In this document: piece after piece, positions 63,760 through 64,000 of the stretch
How the letters are laid out: each line of letters opens with the position of its first letter
Numbering within the stretch: the first letter of the stretch is position 1
Source: Strigamia acuminata
Lineage: Eukaryota > Arthropoda > Chilopoda > Geophilomorpha > Linotaeniidae
NCBI GenBank assembly: GCA_949358305.1
Contig: OX442315.1
Location: 10,814,427 to 10,878,426 of the forward strand
Length of the DNA stretch: 64,000 nucleotides
Reading direction: 5' to 3'
Translations under genes and position numbers: made by a program
Notes under the pieces: generated by a model
The model's database searches: none
Seen by the model: the letters and a program-made list of their open reading frames with translations, nothing else
Told to the model about the DNA's origin: nothing

Positions 63760-64000
63760 GAAAATAAAACTCCTGAAATTGACTTTCAAACCTACAAGTG
63801 ACTTTGCGCCTTCTAAAACCCATATACGAACTGTTGTGTGTGTGGACTTTATTGTGATAATTGTGATACAAACGATAAGTGTTATAATTGTTTAAAATGT
63901 GATTGTTATACGCCTCGATGAAGATTTTTTGCGTAAAGTTCCGTGAAAACTCAAACGCCTACGAAAGAAGATAATATTCGTTTGCGAACTTTTTATTTTT
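63760..64000 (+). other. 3' untranslated part of gypsy element 3, continuing beyond the window
   Basis: Contains AATAAAA at 63763 and no ORF. It does not match the left end of the element at 52513, so the 3' LTR has not begun by 64000. Confidence 0.6.

Larger units (their letters stand above)
52513..64000 (+). mobile_element. Ty3/gypsy retrotransposon 3 with a third ORF (right end outside window)
   Basis: Starts at about 52513 (TGTCACGGTCC), where intron 6 of gene 5 stops matching its paralogues. It carries a leader, gag (53705-55621), pol (-1 frame, to 60363) and a large ORF3 (60895-63759). No second LTR occurs before 64000, so the element is at least 11.5 kb; the LTR length cannot be set. 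All three ORFs are open, which suggests a recent, possibly active copy. Confidence 0.85.

Noticed and set aside
1-64000. tRNA, rRNA or CRISPR loci
   Set aside because: I saw no cloverleaf-like A/B box pair, rRNA segment or spaced direct repeats. The tandem arrays have no spacers. This was by eye, so a short divergent tRNA could be missed.

Overview
This window is invertebrate-animal nuclear DNA. It is AT-rich, has spliced genes with introns of about 55-65 bp, and carries animal-type retroelements. The host genes are a tandem cluster of DEG/ENaC-family cation channel genes, all on the minus strand. I cannot place the phylum from sequence alone.

Host cluster. Four near-complete copies lie at 3114-6016, 18974-21469, 27729-31331 and 35053-43000. 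A fifth (exons 7-8 only in this window) lies at 51951-52487. A diverged relic of a final exon lies at 23184-25560, and an orphan promoter/exon-1 fragment lies at 32057-32830. Full exon models can be built by comparing the copies. Gene 1 has 8 coding exons and 469 codons with no visible lesion. Genes 2-4 share a broken exon 5, but that exon is 99 bp with both splice phases 0, so skipping it keeps the frame. Intron 3 is a GC-AG intron in all four copies. Three copies have a match to the RFX X-box about 225-280 bp upstream of the ATG, which suggests expression in ciliated sensory cells. Each copy has the same 20-bp tandem satellite beyond its 3' end, and in copies 1-4 a second array (a GCTTTAATTGGGAAAA-type unit) lies between it and the gene, so the duplicated unit includes these arrays.

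Mobile DNA makes up more than half of the window. From left to right: a short TIR element (739-1485); an intact Ty3/gypsy element with identical 573-bp LTRs (6216-14684) inserted in the promoter of gene 1; a decayed FLYWCH/MULE transposase (16208-17130); a 1,991-bp LTR element on the minus strand with one non-pol ORF (23494-25484), inserted inside a DEG/ENaC coding exon; a Ty1/copia relic (about 26005-27330); a structurally complete DIRS tyrosine-recombinase retrotransposon (35653-41114) in intron 6 of gene 4; a Tc1-like element (43305-49225) with a Mag/SURL-like gypsy element (44307-49031; 186-bp identical LTRs) nested in its right TIR; and a third Ty3/gypsy element starting near 52513 and running off the window, in intron 6 of gene 5. 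The third element has gag, pol and a large third ORF (954 aa) that does not look like an envelope gene.

Two gypsy elements have gag and pol in the -1 relation, each joined at an in-phase G_GGA_AAC slippery heptamer (9138-9144 and 55591-55597). The paralogous channel genes provide natural empty-site controls for several insertions, so target-site duplications (ATAT, AATTT or ATTT) and the DIRS AAT crossover site can be read directly. The strongest candidates for something undescribed are the third ORF of the gypsy element at 60895-63759 and the LTR-bounded single-ORF element at 23494-25484.
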